Assembly (NCBI GenBank): GCA_947625935.1
Contig: CANQQE010000004.1
Location: 62,001-126,000, forward strand
DNA length: 64,000 nt
Origin: an uncultured Muribaculaceae bacterium
GTDB taxonomy: Bacteria; Bacteroidota; Bacteroidia; Bacteroidales; Muribaculaceae
Direction: 5' to 3'
The first letter of the stretch is position 1, and each line of letters starts with the position of its first letter. The position numbers were made by a program, and so were the translations under genes. Of the stretch, positions 25,471-34,546 are shown one piece after another. The notes beneath the pieces are model-generated. The model made no database searches. It had not been told where the DNA came from and saw only the letters and a list, made by a program, of their open reading frames with translations.

Positions 25471-26830
25471 CGGTCAGGCAACGGGGTGAGTGGTTTGTCT
25501 TACAATCGCTGCAGAGCGTCCGCTCGCCGATGAAACGTTTCTCGACGAGGTGGCGCAGACGGTCGCGCAGCCCTTCGAGCTTCACGGTGTCGATCACGTC
25601 AACCATGAATGCCTGCATGAGCATCGTGCGGGCTTCGGCGAGTGGTATGCCGCGGGTGCGCATATAAAAGAGGGCGTTCTGGTCGAGCTGTCCGGTGGTG
25701 GCCCCGTGGCTGCACTTGACATCGTCGTTGTAGATTAGCAACTGGGGTTTGGTGTGCATCCGTGCTCGGGTCGACGCGAGTATGTTGCGGTTTGACTGGT
25801 AGGCTTCGGTGAAACGCCCCTGGGGGGTGACGGTGATGCTGCCCTCGAACGCTCCTGTCGCGTCATCGTCGAGCACATATTTAAACAACTGGTCGCTGTG
25901 GCAACGCTCGGCCCCGTGAATCACCGACGAGCTGTTGTCGGTGTGCATCTTGCCGGTGCCGATAGCCATTCCCGACAGGCGTGTCTCGGCTCCGCTGCCC
26001 TCGAGGTAGATGTCATAGGAGTTTCGGGTTGTGCCACCCATCAGGGTGGAGCCGTTGACCGTCAGCTTCGACCCCTTGTCCTGACGGGCGTAAAGATGGC
26101 TGTCGCGGGATGTGAGCGGCGATGACTCCTCGATGTCGTAGATGCCGACGCTTGAATCGCGGCCGGCGAATACCTCGATTACCTGCGACGACAGGTAATG
26201 GCGTTCGCTGTCCTGAGTGTGGTCGCAGAGCAGCAGTTCCACCTCGCTGTCCTCGTCGGCTATGAGCAACACGCGGCGCGGCGCGAGCAGCGGTGAGGGT
26301 GAACTGAAGATGTTGACGACCTGAAGCGGGCGCGCGAGCTTCACGCCGCGGTTCAGATGGATGAACACGCCGTCCTGCACGAGCATTGTGTTGAGTGCGA
26401 CGGCTGTATCGTCGAGCGATGCGAGTCGCCCGTAATACTTATCGACGATTTCGGGACGCTCTTTGGCGGCTTTGGCGAGCGACATCACCTCGACACCGGA
26501 AGGTAGGTTCTTGAGCAACGATGCCGCAGGGTGGAAACTGTCGTTGACCACCACGGCAAGCAGGGTGCTGACGTTGGGTATGTCGCAGCGGAACGAGGCT
26601 GCGACATCGACCGGGATCCGCATACGTCCCACGTTCACACCGAAATCGGGCGAGTACATATCTTCTATCGAGGTCTTTTCATAGCCCTCGGTGTTGCGGT
26701 CGGGGAGCTGTCGGCCCTCGACAGCCTGCCGTGCCGCCGCGCGCATGGCATTTAGTGCGCCGGCACTCCCTGCGTTGAGCGCGTCAAGGTTCGCATCAAA
26801 CAGGTCTATATATTGATTTATCGCTCCCAT
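25463..26830 (-). CDS. sufD: Fe-S cluster assembly protein SufD
   Basis: A 455-residue beta-helix scaffold subunit of the SufBCD complex. Segments typical of the SUF core family are NSYDIYLEGSGAETRLSG and the C-terminal KCSHGATTGQLDQNALFYMRTRGI. The homologous SufB is encoded two genes upstream. Together SufB and SufD bind SufC and accept sulfur from SufS. It lies four bases after sufC and overlaps sufS by eight bases, consistent with a single message. Confidence 0.94.
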   Translation of the reverse strand: MGAINQYIDLFDANLDALNAGSAGALNAMRAAARQAVEGRQLPDRNTEGYEKTSIEDMYSPDFGVNVGRMRIPVDVAASFRCDIPNVSTLLAVVVNDSFHPAASLLKNLPSGVEVMSLAKAAKERPEIVDKYYGRLASLDDTAVALNTMLVQDGVFIHLNRGVKLARPLQVVNIFSSPSPLLAPRRVLLIADEDSEVELLLCDHTQDSERHYLSSQVIEVFAGRDSSVGIYDIEESSPLTSRDSHLYARQDKGSKLTVNGSTLMGGTTRNSYDIYLEGSGAETRLSGMAIGTGKMHTDNSSSVIHGAERCHSDQLFKYVLDDDATGAFEGSITVTPQGRFTEAYQSNRNILASTRARMHTKPQLLIYNDDVKCSHGATTGQLDQNALFYMRTRGIPLAEARTMLMQAFMVDVIDTVKLEGLRDRLRHLVEKRFIGERTLCSDCKTNHSPRCLTDE

Positions 26831-26834
26831 TGTG

Positions 26835-27599
26835 TCAACCGTCTATTTCTTGTTTGATCCAGTCATAACCTTTTTCCTCCAGTTCGAGTGCCAGTTCCGG
26901 GCCGCCGGTGCGTACGATGCGGCCTTTATAGAGCACATGCACGAAGTCGGGTTTTATGTAGTCGAGCAGACGCTGATAGTGGGTTATGACGATTGTGGCG
27001 TTATCTGATGTCTTGAGCTTGTTGACGCCTCCGGCCACTATTCTCAGGGCGTCGATGTCGAGTCCGCTGTCGGTCTCGTCGAGGATGGACAGGCGCGGCT
27101 CAAGCACGGCCATCTGGAAAATCTCGTTGCGCTTCTTCTCGCCCCCCGAGAATCCCTCGTTGACCGAGCGCGACGCGAGTTTGTTGTCAAGCTCGACTAT
27201 GGCGCGTTTCTGGCGCATGAGCTTGAGGAAGTCGCTCGCCGACAGAGGCGGCTCGTTGAAGTATTTCCGTTTGGCGTTGACGGCGGCGCGCATGAAGTTG
27301 ACCATCGACACTCCCGGAATCTCGACCGGGTATTGGAACGACAGGAACAGCCCCTCGTGGGAGCGGTCTTCGGGCGACAGTGACAATAGGTCGCATCCGT
27401 GCAGGGTGGCCGACCCCTCGGTGACGGTAAATTTAGGGTCGCCGGCCAACACCCCCGACAGTGTGCTTTTGCCCGATCCGTTGGGCCCCATGATGGCGTG
27501 CACCTCGCCGGGGCGGATCACGAGGTTTATTCCTTTCAGTATTTCCTTGCCGTCGATGCCGGCGTGGAGGTTCTTGACCTCAAGCAGTTTATTGTCCAT
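26835..27599 (-). CDS. sufC: Fe-S cluster assembly ATPase SufC
   Basis: A 254-residue ABC ATPase that drives conformational change in SufB/SufD. It has Walker A GPNGSGKST, signature motif FSGGEKKRNE, and Walker B and D-loop in LSILDETDSGLD. I chose the start MDNKLLEVKNL because a longer in-frame start would add about 34 residues with no homology and would overlap the sufB end. SufC lies between sufB and sufD with short spacers, as in the standard suf operon. Confidence 0.96.
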   Translation of the reverse strand: MDNKLLEVKNLHAGIDGKEILKGINLVIRPGEVHAIMGPNGSGKSTLSGVLAGDPKFTVTEGSATLHGCDLLSLSPEDRSHEGLFLSFQYPVEIPGVSMVNFMRAAVNAKRKYFNEPPLSASDFLKLMRQKRAIVELDNKLASRSVNEGFSGGEKKRNEIFQMAVLEPRLSILDETDSGLDIDALRIVAGGVNKLKTSDNATIVITHYQRLLDYIKPDFVHVLYKGRIVRTGGPELALELEEKGYDWIKQEIDG

Positions 27600-27645
27600 A
27601 TCGTTAATATGCGGTTGTTGCGGTTCAATATATGTTGTGGATGGT

Positions 27646-29109
27646 TCAGCCGACTGAGCCTTCGAGGGTGAGGGAGAGCAGGCGTTGGGCCTCGACGGCA
27701 AACTCCATCGGGAGCTTGTTCATAACCTCTTTGGCATAGCCGTTTACGATCAGGCCGACGGCTTCCTCGGTGGGTATGCCGCGCTGGTTGCAGTAGAATA
27801 TCTGGTCCTCGCTGATTTTGGATGTGGTGGCCTCATGCTCCACAATCGCCGTGTCGTTCATCACGTCGATATAGGGGAACGTGTGCGCGCCGCAGGTGGA
27901 ACTCAGCAGAAGCGAGTCGCACTGGGTGTAGTTGCGGCATCCGTCGGCGTTTGGAGCCACTTTGACCAGGCCGCGGTAGGAATTCTCGCTGTGTCCCGCC
28001 GAGATGCCTTTGGAGACGATTGTCGACCGGGTGTTGCGTCCCAAGTGTATCATTTTGGTGCCGGTGTCGGCCTGCTGGCGGTTTTTGGTGACGGCCACGG
28101 AATAGAACTCGCCTACCGACCCTTCGCCGGCGAGAATGCAGCCGGGGTATTTCCATGTGATGGCCGAGCCGGTCTCGACCTGCGTCCACGACAGTTTGGA
28201 ATAGTCGCCGCGGCACAGTCCGCGTTTGGTCACGAAATTGTAGACGCCGCCGCGTCCCTCTGAGTCGCCTGAATACCAGTTCTGCACCGTGGAGTATTTC
28301 ACCTCGGCGCGGTCTTCGACGATGATTTCAACGATGGCGGCGTGCAACTGGTTCTCGTCGCGCATTGGGGCGGTGCACCCTTCGAGGTAGCTGACATATG
28401 AGTCGTCGTCGGCCACTATGAGCGTGCGCTCAAACTGGCCTGTACCCGAGGCGTTGATGCGGAAATAGGTCGAAAGTTCCATGGGGCAGCGCACACCTTT
28501 CGGTATGTAGACAAACGAGCCGTCGGAGAACACTGCTGAGTTGAGGGCGGCGAAGAAGTTGTCGCGGTATGACACCACTTTGCCAAGATATTTCTTGACG
28601 AGGTCCGGGTAATCCTTTACCGCCTCTGAGAATGAACAGAATACTATGCCCAGCTCCGCAAGTTTCTCGCGGTGGGTGGTTTTTACCGACACCGAGTCCA
28701 TCACGGCGTCGACTGCCATTCCCGTCAGCATTTTCTGCTCTTGGAGAGGTATGCCGAGTTTGTCGAAGGTCTTGAGCAGTTCGGGGTCTACCTCATCCAT
28801 GCTTTTCGGGCCCCCCTCGGTGTTGTTACGCGGGGCGGCGTAGTAGCTTATGGCCTGATAGTCAATAGGCGGTATGTCGAGATGCGCCCAACGGGGCATT
28901 TCAAGTGTGAGCCAGTGACGATAGGCTTTCAGTCTGAAATCGAGTAGCCATTCAGGCTCCCCTTTTTTCTTTGATATAAGTCTGACGACATCCTCGTTGA
29001 GTCCGCGGGGTATGATGTCGGTGTCTATGTCGGAGACAAAACCATATTTGTAGCCGCCGTTGGTGACGTCATCAAGTAGCCGGTTGTCGTTTTTTTCTTT
29101 ATCTTCCAT
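27646..29109 (-). CDS. sufB: Fe-S cluster assembly protein SufB
   Basis: A 487-residue scaffold that assembles iron-sulfur clusters with SufC and SufD. Conserved segments are [34 protein letters not shown], and the C-terminal [16 protein letters not shown]. It begins the sufBCDS run and lies 16 bases after cvpA. BioB and QueE, both radical-SAM iron-sulfur enzymes encoded in this window, would depend on this pathway. Confidence 0.96.
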   Translation of the reverse strand: MEDKEKNDNRLLDDVTNGGYKYGFVSDIDTDIIPRGLNEDVVRLISKKKGEPEWLLDFRLKAYRHWLTLEMPRWAHLDIPPIDYQAISYYAAPRNNTEGGPKSMDEVDPELLKTFDKLGIPLQEQKMLTGMAVDAVMDSVSVKTTHREKLAELGIVFCSFSEAVKDYPDLVKKYLGKVVSYRDNFFAALNSAVFSDGSFVYIPKGVRCPMELSTYFRINASGTGQFERTLIVADDDSYVSYLEGCTAPMRDENQLHAAIVEIIVEDRAEVKYSTVQNWYSGDSEGRGGVYNFVTKRGLCRGDYSKLSWTQVETGSAITWKYPGCILAGEGSVGEFYSVAVTKNRQQADTGTKMIHLGRNTRSTIVSKGISAGHSENSYRGLVKVAPNADGCRNYTQCDSLLLSSTCGAHTFPYIDVMNDTAIVEHEATTSKISEDQIFYCNQRGIPTEEAVGLIVNGYAKEVMNKLPMEFAVEAQRLLSLTLEGSVG

Positions 29110-29125
29110 GTCGAGTTGTTTTTAG

Positions 29126-29644
29126 TTAACACCCGTCGGGTGAAAAGAGTTGACGGGCCGTCTGTCCGCCAAGCACATTCGGAGCGAGGTCAATGATGGC
29201 GCGCGCCGCTTTGCCGTCGGAAATCCGTGACTTGGATGCGAGATCGGTCGATGGTGTCAGCACCTGCCAGACGTTGAGAAGTATGCTGAATATCAGAAAC
29301 CAGGCAAAAAGCGAGAATATAGCCCCGGCTATGCGGTCGACGATGCCGAGAAAAGCCGCGTGAACCACTGTGTGAAGCAGTTTGGCTATGACCCGGGTGA
29401 GAATGTAGCCTATGATGAACAGTAGCACGTTAGCGATTACTGAATCGACGTAGCACGCCGAAACCGAGTCGTCACCGAGCAATCCACCTATTATCGCGGC
29501 TGCGTGGTCGCCGAACAGGTGGCAGGCTGCAATTCCGACGAGAATACCTCCCACTGATCCCAGTTGGGATATTATGCCGCGTTTCAGCCCGTACAGGATT
29601 GATGCGGCGAATATAATCAGTATGACGATGTCGAAAGTACTCAT
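29126..29644 (-). CDS. CvpA family membrane protein
   Basis: A 172-residue protein with four hydrophobic segments, beginning STFDIVILIIFAASILYGLK and including the glycine-rich GSVGGILVG. The pattern fits CvpA/colicin V production-type proteins, inner-membrane proteins of unclear biochemical role linked to septation, biofilm and stress tolerance. The start was placed at the inner Met because the hydrophobic helix follows directly and a promoter lies immediately upstream. It precedes sufB by 16 bases, so the suf operon probably shares its promoter. Confidence 0.85.
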   Translation of the reverse strand: MSTFDIVILIIFAASILYGLKRGIISQLGSVGGILVGIAACHLFGDHAAAIIGGLLGDDSVSACYVDSVIANVLLFIIGYILTRVIAKLLHTVVHAAFLGIVDRIAGAIFSLFAWFLIFSILLNVWQVLTPSTDLASKSRISDGKAARAIIDLAPNVLGGQTARQLFSPDGC

Positions 29645-29658
29645 AAATATAAGTGATG

Positions 29659-29690
29659 CAAAATTAGCAATTTTTTCGGGGTCAGACAAA
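29659..29690 (-). promoter_or_regulatory. Promoter of the cvpA-suf operon
   Basis: Minus strand: TTTG, 20 bases, TAATTTTG; both boxes are perfect matches. The -33 box touches the terminator of the PorU-like gene upstream. Confidence 0.7.
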
Positions 29691-29721
29691 CGGGGCCGTT
29701 TCTGAAAAAGAACGGCCCCGT
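29690..29721 (-). terminator. Terminator after PorU-like gene 1
   Basis: An 11-base perfect stem ACGGGGCCGTT / AACGGCCCCGT with a 10-base loop, 26 bases after the stop of the PorU-like gene in transcript sense. Confidence 0.75.
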
Positions 29722-29746
29722 CGATTATGGCTGAAATGATAATCTC

Positions 29747-32700
29747 TTATTTTATCACCACAACTTCACATTTGGCGGTGTTTGAGTATTGTTGCCCCGC
29801 TTTCAGTATCGCATAGGCTCTGTAAAGCCCGTCGGCTACTTTTTCACCGGCGGTATCCGTTAATTCCCATGTGAACGGGAACGGGCAATTGTCGCGTGAA
29901 AAGACAGTGTTGCCGTTGGCGTCTTCTATGACGAGGCGGCCTGTGGGCGTCTCCGTGAAGTTATGTGAGATGTCAAACGTAGCGTCAGTGCGGGTCGATG
30001 GCTTGTCGGTTGAAAGCGAAGCCTTGACGGTGCGTGTCACCACCGTGAACGCCAAGGTGCGCTCGGAGCGGTTGCCCATGTTGTCGCTGACGCTCAGGGT
30101 TAATGAGTGGCGGCCGTCGTTGAGGTCTTTAATAGGCATCTCAAGTTTATAGGAGCCGTCGGGCTGTGCCATGAGGGCGTTTCTGACTGACGGGTACGAT
30201 TTTTGGCCGTCGAGATTTAGAGCGGTCGCTCCGCCTATTGTGCCGTTGGAGGTGTTGATTCCCGAACGGTCGGCCTCGATGGTCGCGAACAGTGTGACAG
30301 CCGCGTCAGCCTCGTCGCCGTCGGCAAATGACGGGTCGTTGATATAGAACTCGGTGATGACCGGGGCTTCGGTGTCGGTGATGGCTTCCGAGGGGTCATA
30401 ATCGCCCACTTCGACATTATTGGTGATTCCTGAAGCCCGGAGATCGCGGCTATCGTTGGTGGCGAAATAAGTCACTCTGTTTGTCTGGCCGGATTGCATG
30501 GGCTGTGGCACCGTGAGGGTGGTGGAGAAACGTCCGGCCGAGACAGGCACGCATACCTCTGTAAGCAATTGTTCATCGGTAGTGACATTGATTGTCTTGC
30601 TTACCGGCTTGCCTTCGACAAGCTCTGTTATCGAGTAGTTCAGAGGATGGGTTATCGAGCCGTCGTAGATTGAGATTGTGACTTCGCCGTTGAACGATGT
30701 CGCAACTTGTCCGTTGAGCGTCACCGCACCCGATATGGTGTTGTCGGCGAGCGGAGTGAGGATGGCTGTGTTGGATTCATCGGGTACTATACCGTTGATG
30801 CCGGTCGTAACCACTTCATAGCTCGGTGGGAATACTGGTATGGCAGGGTCGCCGCCGAGGTTGTAGCAAAGGGTGTTTATGCCGGTAGCGTTGTCGGTGG
30901 CTTTGGCCAACGTGTTGTTGCGGGCGTTGCGGAATATCTCACCGACGGTGTCGCCGGGCTTGGCCGAGAAGAAGGCGTTGGCCACCGATGTGCTGAGAAG
31001 ATAGTTGGAGTCGGCGTATACCGTGCGGCCGGCGCCCACGAATGCGATGGCTCCGCCGTTCTCCTTGTATAGCAGTTGTTCTCCAAAACCGTTGTCGAGA
31101 TGGTCAAACGAGAATGTGTCGCAAGTTGACAGCATCCAGAACGGTGGGTAGAGGTATTCGGTTTTGCTGACATACATCTGGTTCCACAGACCTACTCCAG
31201 TCAGGCCGGCGGGGCCGCCGTGACCGGTATAGCACACATAGGACTGGCCTTGCTGCAAGGCGTTTATGATGACTTCGCGAGCTTGTTGTGCCTGTGATTT
31301 CTTGAGGGGATAGAGTCCAACGTACGCTTTGGTCGTTGTAGTAGCCGGAGAAGCGGTCTTGATGGTGTCGGATGTGTAATCAGACTGCATGACGTACTTG
31401 TTCAAATCTCCGTCGTTGGCCATGATTAGCGCACGGTTGCGATAGGGCTGCGTGTAGGACGTCGTGAGATAACGCTCTATTTTGTTGACTGCTGTTTTAG
31501 CGTCGGTTGTGTTGGCTGCGGGTATGCGGCCGACGGCGATATCCATCTGGGTCTTTGAGATGTCGCTGAGTGAGAAGTAGTCTGACAGCATTCCGAAATA
31601 TGAGTCGGCGCAGTAGTTTGTGGTGACGCTCGCAGCCTGATAATAGTCTTCGGTCTGATATGTCATCAGTCGCTCGTTGCCTTTGAACTGGTGGCGAGCG
31701 TTGTCATAGCTTCCTTCGCCGAAAAGCAGAAGATAGCGGAACTTGGACTTGTCACGATCCCAAAGCATCTTGGCGAAGCGGCGGTAGGCCATGGCGTTTG
31801 GTGTGCCTGATGAAAATTCGTTGAACACCTCCTGTTGTTCGACCACAGCCACATCCATGCCTTGGTGTTCGCGGTGGAGGCGTGCCAGCCTCTCGGCCTG
31901 TTCGCGGCAAAGTGAGGTGGTGATGATGACCATGTCGGGGGTGGCCATGCCGTGTAGGTTCTGCGGGGGGACGACGCCTACTATCTCAGGAGTCGGGAAT
32001 GTCCCGTTGGCATAGTCGAATGCTATGACGTGGAGCGCCGGATAGGTCGATGTGTTGTAAGTGCGGTTGGGATTGAACCGCAGGCGCATATCCGAGTCAA
32101 TCAAAGTCTTGAATCGGCGCACATAATAAGGGTAGGTGACGTCCCATACCTCTGTGGTGCGAGTGGCGTTATCGATATATACCCTGCTGTCGCTGCGAAG
32201 TCCGGGGAAAATCATGCGCCGCTGTGATTCCCCTGCGAGATCGTTGGCTCTTTTGTAAGAGAAAAATACCCAATCGATAGCCGCGTATGATGGTGAGCAG
32301 TTATAGGGTGAAATCGAGAAAGTGTAAGGTCCGCTCGCTCCTGCTGTAGGGGTGAATTTCAGATAGCCCGTGCATTTTGAATAGTAGATGTTGGACGATG
32401 TCTGCGCGTCGCCGGTTCCATACACTTCCGTCCCTTTCTGGGGGACAATTTCGGGAATGTTAACGGTTAATTGCGGACGTGGATCATATTTGGCCACTGC
32501 GACATATGTGAGATATGCGCTGTTCTTGTCGGCCAATGGCGACTGGACATCGAAGGTAAACGATTGGTTAGGGTCGGTCATGATATCCTTGCTGAAATAG
32601 AACGCTCCGCCGCGTGTGGGATTTTCCTCATTGATGTCTTGCATCATCGCTACGCTGTGGGAGGTAACGTTGCGGGTATTTGAATTGGTTGGATAGCTTG

Positions 32701-33184
32701 GAACCGATTTCTGTGGTTTGCTGTCGGTAAGGAAGTAATACCCGTAGTTGCTGTAACGGTTGAGGTTGATGCTTTCTATGCGTGTCGGGTTGGTGCCTAT
32801 ACCCGGGCGTATGTTGCCCTCACCGTAGAACAGCAGTCGGCCGTAGGTCGAGTTGTGGTAGCTGTAGATCTGTGGCAGGTCTTCGGGGTGGCAATCGGGG
32901 CCGGTAGGGTTGGAGAGCGGTGTCTTGAATGTGCTGTCGGTGATAACAGCGCCGCCATAACCGTAAACCGTAACCTTGTTGGGGTCGGAGAAGCCCATTT
33001 CACGCAACTGGGCGTCGGTAATCTGGTGTATTCCGTTTTCCGATACCCTTATTTTAACCCAGTGTCCCTCCTTGAGGACTGATTCCGAGTTGTATTGTGA
33101 CGGGCTGAAGGCATAGGCCCAAAGCCCCGCCGTTATGTAGACGAGAAGCGATGATAACGGTTTATATGGATAGGTCAACTTCAT
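29747..33184 (-). CDS. PorU-like C25 cysteine protease (T9SS sortase candidate 1)
   Basis: A 1,145-residue exported protein with a signal peptide (SLLVYITAGLWAYAFS) and a gingipain-type C25 protease domain. The catalytic dyad appears at His655 (TGHGGPAGL) and Cys688 (STCDTFS), 33 residues apart. After this come Ig-like modules and a C-terminal FlgD-like or T9SS-type domain (LVIEDANGNTVFSRDN). P. gingivalis PorU has this architecture, and from memory its active Cys is at position 690, close to Cys688 here. PorU removes the sorting domain of T9SS cargo and attaches the A-LPS anchor. The gene lies upstream of cvpA and suf; a second PorU-like gene lies 1.3 kb further upstream. Confidence 0.87.
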   Translation of the reverse strand: MKLTYPYKPLSSLLVYITAGLWAYAFSPSQYNSESVLKEGHWVKIRVSENGIHQITDAQLREMGFSDPNKVTVYGYGGAVITDSTFKTPLSNPTGPDCHPEDLPQIYSYHNSTYGRLLFYGEGNIRPGIGTNPTRIESINLNRYSNYGYYFLTDSKPQKSVPSYPTNSNTRNVTSHSVAMMQDINEENPTRGGAFYFSKDIMTDPNQSFTFDVQSPLADKNSAYLTYVAVAKYDPRPQLTVNIPEIVPQKGTEVYGTGDAQTSSNIYYSKCTGYLKFTPTAGASGPYTFSISPYNCSPSYAAIDWVFFSYKRANDLAGESQRRMIFPGLRSDSRVYIDNATRTTEVWDVTYPYYVRRFKTLIDSDMRLRFNPNRTYNTSTYPALHVIAFDYANGTFPTPEIVGVVPPQNLHGMATPDMVIITTSLCREQAERLARLHREHQGMDVAVVEQQEVFNEFSSGTPNAMAYRRFAKMLWDRDKSKFRYLLLFGEGSYDNARHQFKGNERLMTYQTEDYYQAASVTTNYCADSYFGMLSDYFSLSDISKTQMDIAVGRIPAANTTDAKTAVNKIERYLTTSYTQPYRNRALIMANDGDLNKYVMQSDYTSDTIKTASPATTTTKAYVGLYPLKKSQAQQAREVIINALQQGQSYVCYTGHGGPAGLTGVGLWNQMYVSKTEYLYPPFWMLSTCDTFSFDHLDNGFGEQLLYKENGGAIAFVGAGRTVYADSNYLLSTSVANAFFSAKPGDTVGEIFRNARNNTLAKATDNATGINTLCYNLGGDPAIPVFPPSYEVVTTGINGIVPDESNTAILTPLADNTISGAVTLNGQVATSFNGEVTISIYDGSITHPLNYSITELVEGKPVSKTINVTTDEQLLTEVCVPVSAGRFSTTLTVPQPMQSGQTNRVTYFATNDSRDLRASGITNNVEVGDYDPSEAITDTEAPVITEFYINDPSFADGDEADAAVTLFATIEADRSGINTSNGTIGGATALNLDGQKSYPSVRNALMAQPDGSYKLEMPIKDLNDGRHSLTLSVSDNMGNRSERTLAFTVVTRTVKASLSTDKPSTRTDATFDISHNFTETPTGRLVIEDANGNTVFSRDNCPFPFTWELTDTAGEKVADGLYRAYAILKAGQQYSNTAKCEVVVIK

Positions 33185-33274
33185 GTTTGTTGGTTTATGA
33201 AAAAAAGGTATATATGATATATGATTAGTTTCTAATGGTTTACTAACTGTTTAATAACGTTAAGGACGTTGTTT

Positions 33275-33814
33275 TTATTTTATGTTGAAGTCAAGTGACT
33301 CATGTCCTTGGAGCGATGCCGATATATGGTCGCCGATTTTTATCTCATGGCTGACGGGAAGCCTGAGCGGCAGCACTATGTCTCCCATTTTGAATGTCAT
33401 CAGACGGCTCAGTCGGGCGATGGCTGTATCAAGTTTAAGCTGGGCTGCGGATAGATTGACCACAGTGTCGCCAATTGAAATCGTCAAAGGGCTTTCGCCA
33501 TCATACGGAATCCACTCGCCAAGCACGAGTCCGCCGTCCATCGCGCTGACAATCACCGGATCGGCGGCAGGCGTCGATGGTTTCGCTGCTATTGCCACCG
33601 CGTCATAGTAGCGGTGAGCAAACCGCGGAGCTATCGATTTGCCGAGACGTGAAACTCTAAACGCCGGATAATATGTGACAGTCCAGGGCCCCGGCAGCTC
33701 GGGGATGAAAAACGGCTTGCCGCATAGCAACAAAGCCGAGTCGGGGATAAACTCCACTCTCGTCTCATCGGTCATCGGCTCGTCGGCGGTTCTTTCAATC
33801 AGCGTCGCTTTCAT
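33275..33814 (-). CDS. Degenerate fumarylacetoacetate-hydrolase-like protein
   Basis: A 179-residue protein whose C-terminal half resembles the FAH fold (SRLMTFKMGDIVLPLRLPV, then EIKIGDHISASLQG), matching the family pattern of a TLxPGDII-like strand and a GDxV-like strand. The metal-binding acidic residues expected near an E-x-E in the central segment are not seen (HRYYDAVAIAAK). It is probably catalytically inactive or specialised. Its ATG overlaps the rex stop (TGATG), so it is translated with rex. Similar short FAH-like proteins occur in Bacteroidales, but I do not know their role. Confidence 0.55.
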   Translation of the reverse strand: MKATLIERTADEPMTDETRVEFIPDSALLLCGKPFFIPELPGPWTVTYYPAFRVSRLGKSIAPRFAHRYYDAVAIAAKPSTPAADPVIVSAMDGGLVLGEWIPYDGESPLTISIGDTVVNLSAAQLKLDTAIARLSRLMTFKMGDIVLPLRLPVSHEIKIGDHISASLQGHESLDFNIK

Positions 33815-34470
33815 CAGTCCTGTTGTGCTACGAGGCCGAGACGATTATACATCACAGCCAGATGTGAGTAGATTGAAGTGTTCTGAATCACTATGTCGGC
33901 GGCGACGCGGATGCGGAAAGGTGTGAAATTCCACAACGCTTTTATGCCCGATGCCACGAGTTGGTCGGCAGTCTCCTGAGCCGATTCAATCGGGACGGCC
34001 ACAATGCCGATTTCAGCTTTGAGGCGTGGACGGCGGGTCTCAAGCTCCGATATGTCGTAGATGGGCACTCCGTTGATTGAGGTCCCGACCACTTCGGGGC
34101 TTATGTCAAATCCGGCCACGATGTTCAATCCATAGTGGGAAAGCCCGGTGTCGCGGATTAGCGCGGCTCCAAGACTGCCCACCCCCACCATCACGGCATT
34201 GTGCTGTTCGCCGAAGCCCAGAAAGTATTCAAGCTCGCTTTTGAGCGATGCCACCTCATAGCCTATGCGGGTCTTCCCCTTTATGTTGAGAAATGACAAA
34301 TCTTTGGCTATCTGAGACGCGTCGATGCTCAACGCTTTGGCTATCTGGGTCGACGACACATAATCGACGGCGCGCGCGCTCAGCAGATTGACATATGCCA
34401 GATACCACGGGAGCCTTCGTAATGCCGGCTCCGGGAGAAAATCTCGTGAGTTTTGACGTATTTCAGCCAT
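33814..34470 (-). CDS. rex: Redox-sensing transcriptional repressor Rex
   Basis: A 218-residue regulator that senses the NADH/NAD ratio. The N-terminal winged-helix domain (STQIAKALSIDASQIAKDL) is followed by a Rossmann domain with the binding loop GVGSLGAALI. The C-terminal segment closes the dimer. Rex represses fermentation and respiratory genes when NAD dominates. I found no clear Rex operator in the window. Rex and the FAH-like gene lie between two PorU-like proteases, so it may influence secretion genes, but that is inference. A promoter is located just upstream. Confidence 0.95.
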   Translation of the reverse strand: MAEIRQNSRDFLPEPALRRLPWYLAYVNLLSARAVDYVSSTQIAKALSIDASQIAKDLSFLNIKGKTRIGYEVASLKSELEYFLGFGEQHNAVMVGVGSLGAALIRDTGLSHYGLNIVAGFDISPEVVGTSINGVPIYDISELETRRPRLKAEIGIVAVPIESAQETADQLVASGIKALWNFTPFRIRVAADIVIQNTSIYSHLAVMYNRLGLVAQQD

Positions 34471-34501
34471 CGTTAAACAGTTGTGGTCTCGGTTTAATCT
34501 G

Positions 34502-34533
34502 CGAAGATAGTTATAATAATCAGATTATGCAAA
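34502..34533 (-). promoter_or_regulatory. Promoter of rex
   Basis: Minus strand: TTTG, 20 bases, TATCTTCG (one base off TAnnTTTG). It lies between rex and the upstream PorU-like gene, about 32 bases before the rex ATG. Confidence 0.65.
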
Positions 34534-34546
34534 CATTGCATGGCGG

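Noticed and set aside
33275-34546. Rex operator sites near rex and the PorU-like genes
   Set aside because: I looked for TTGTGAA / TTCACAA-type dyads and found no convincing pair.
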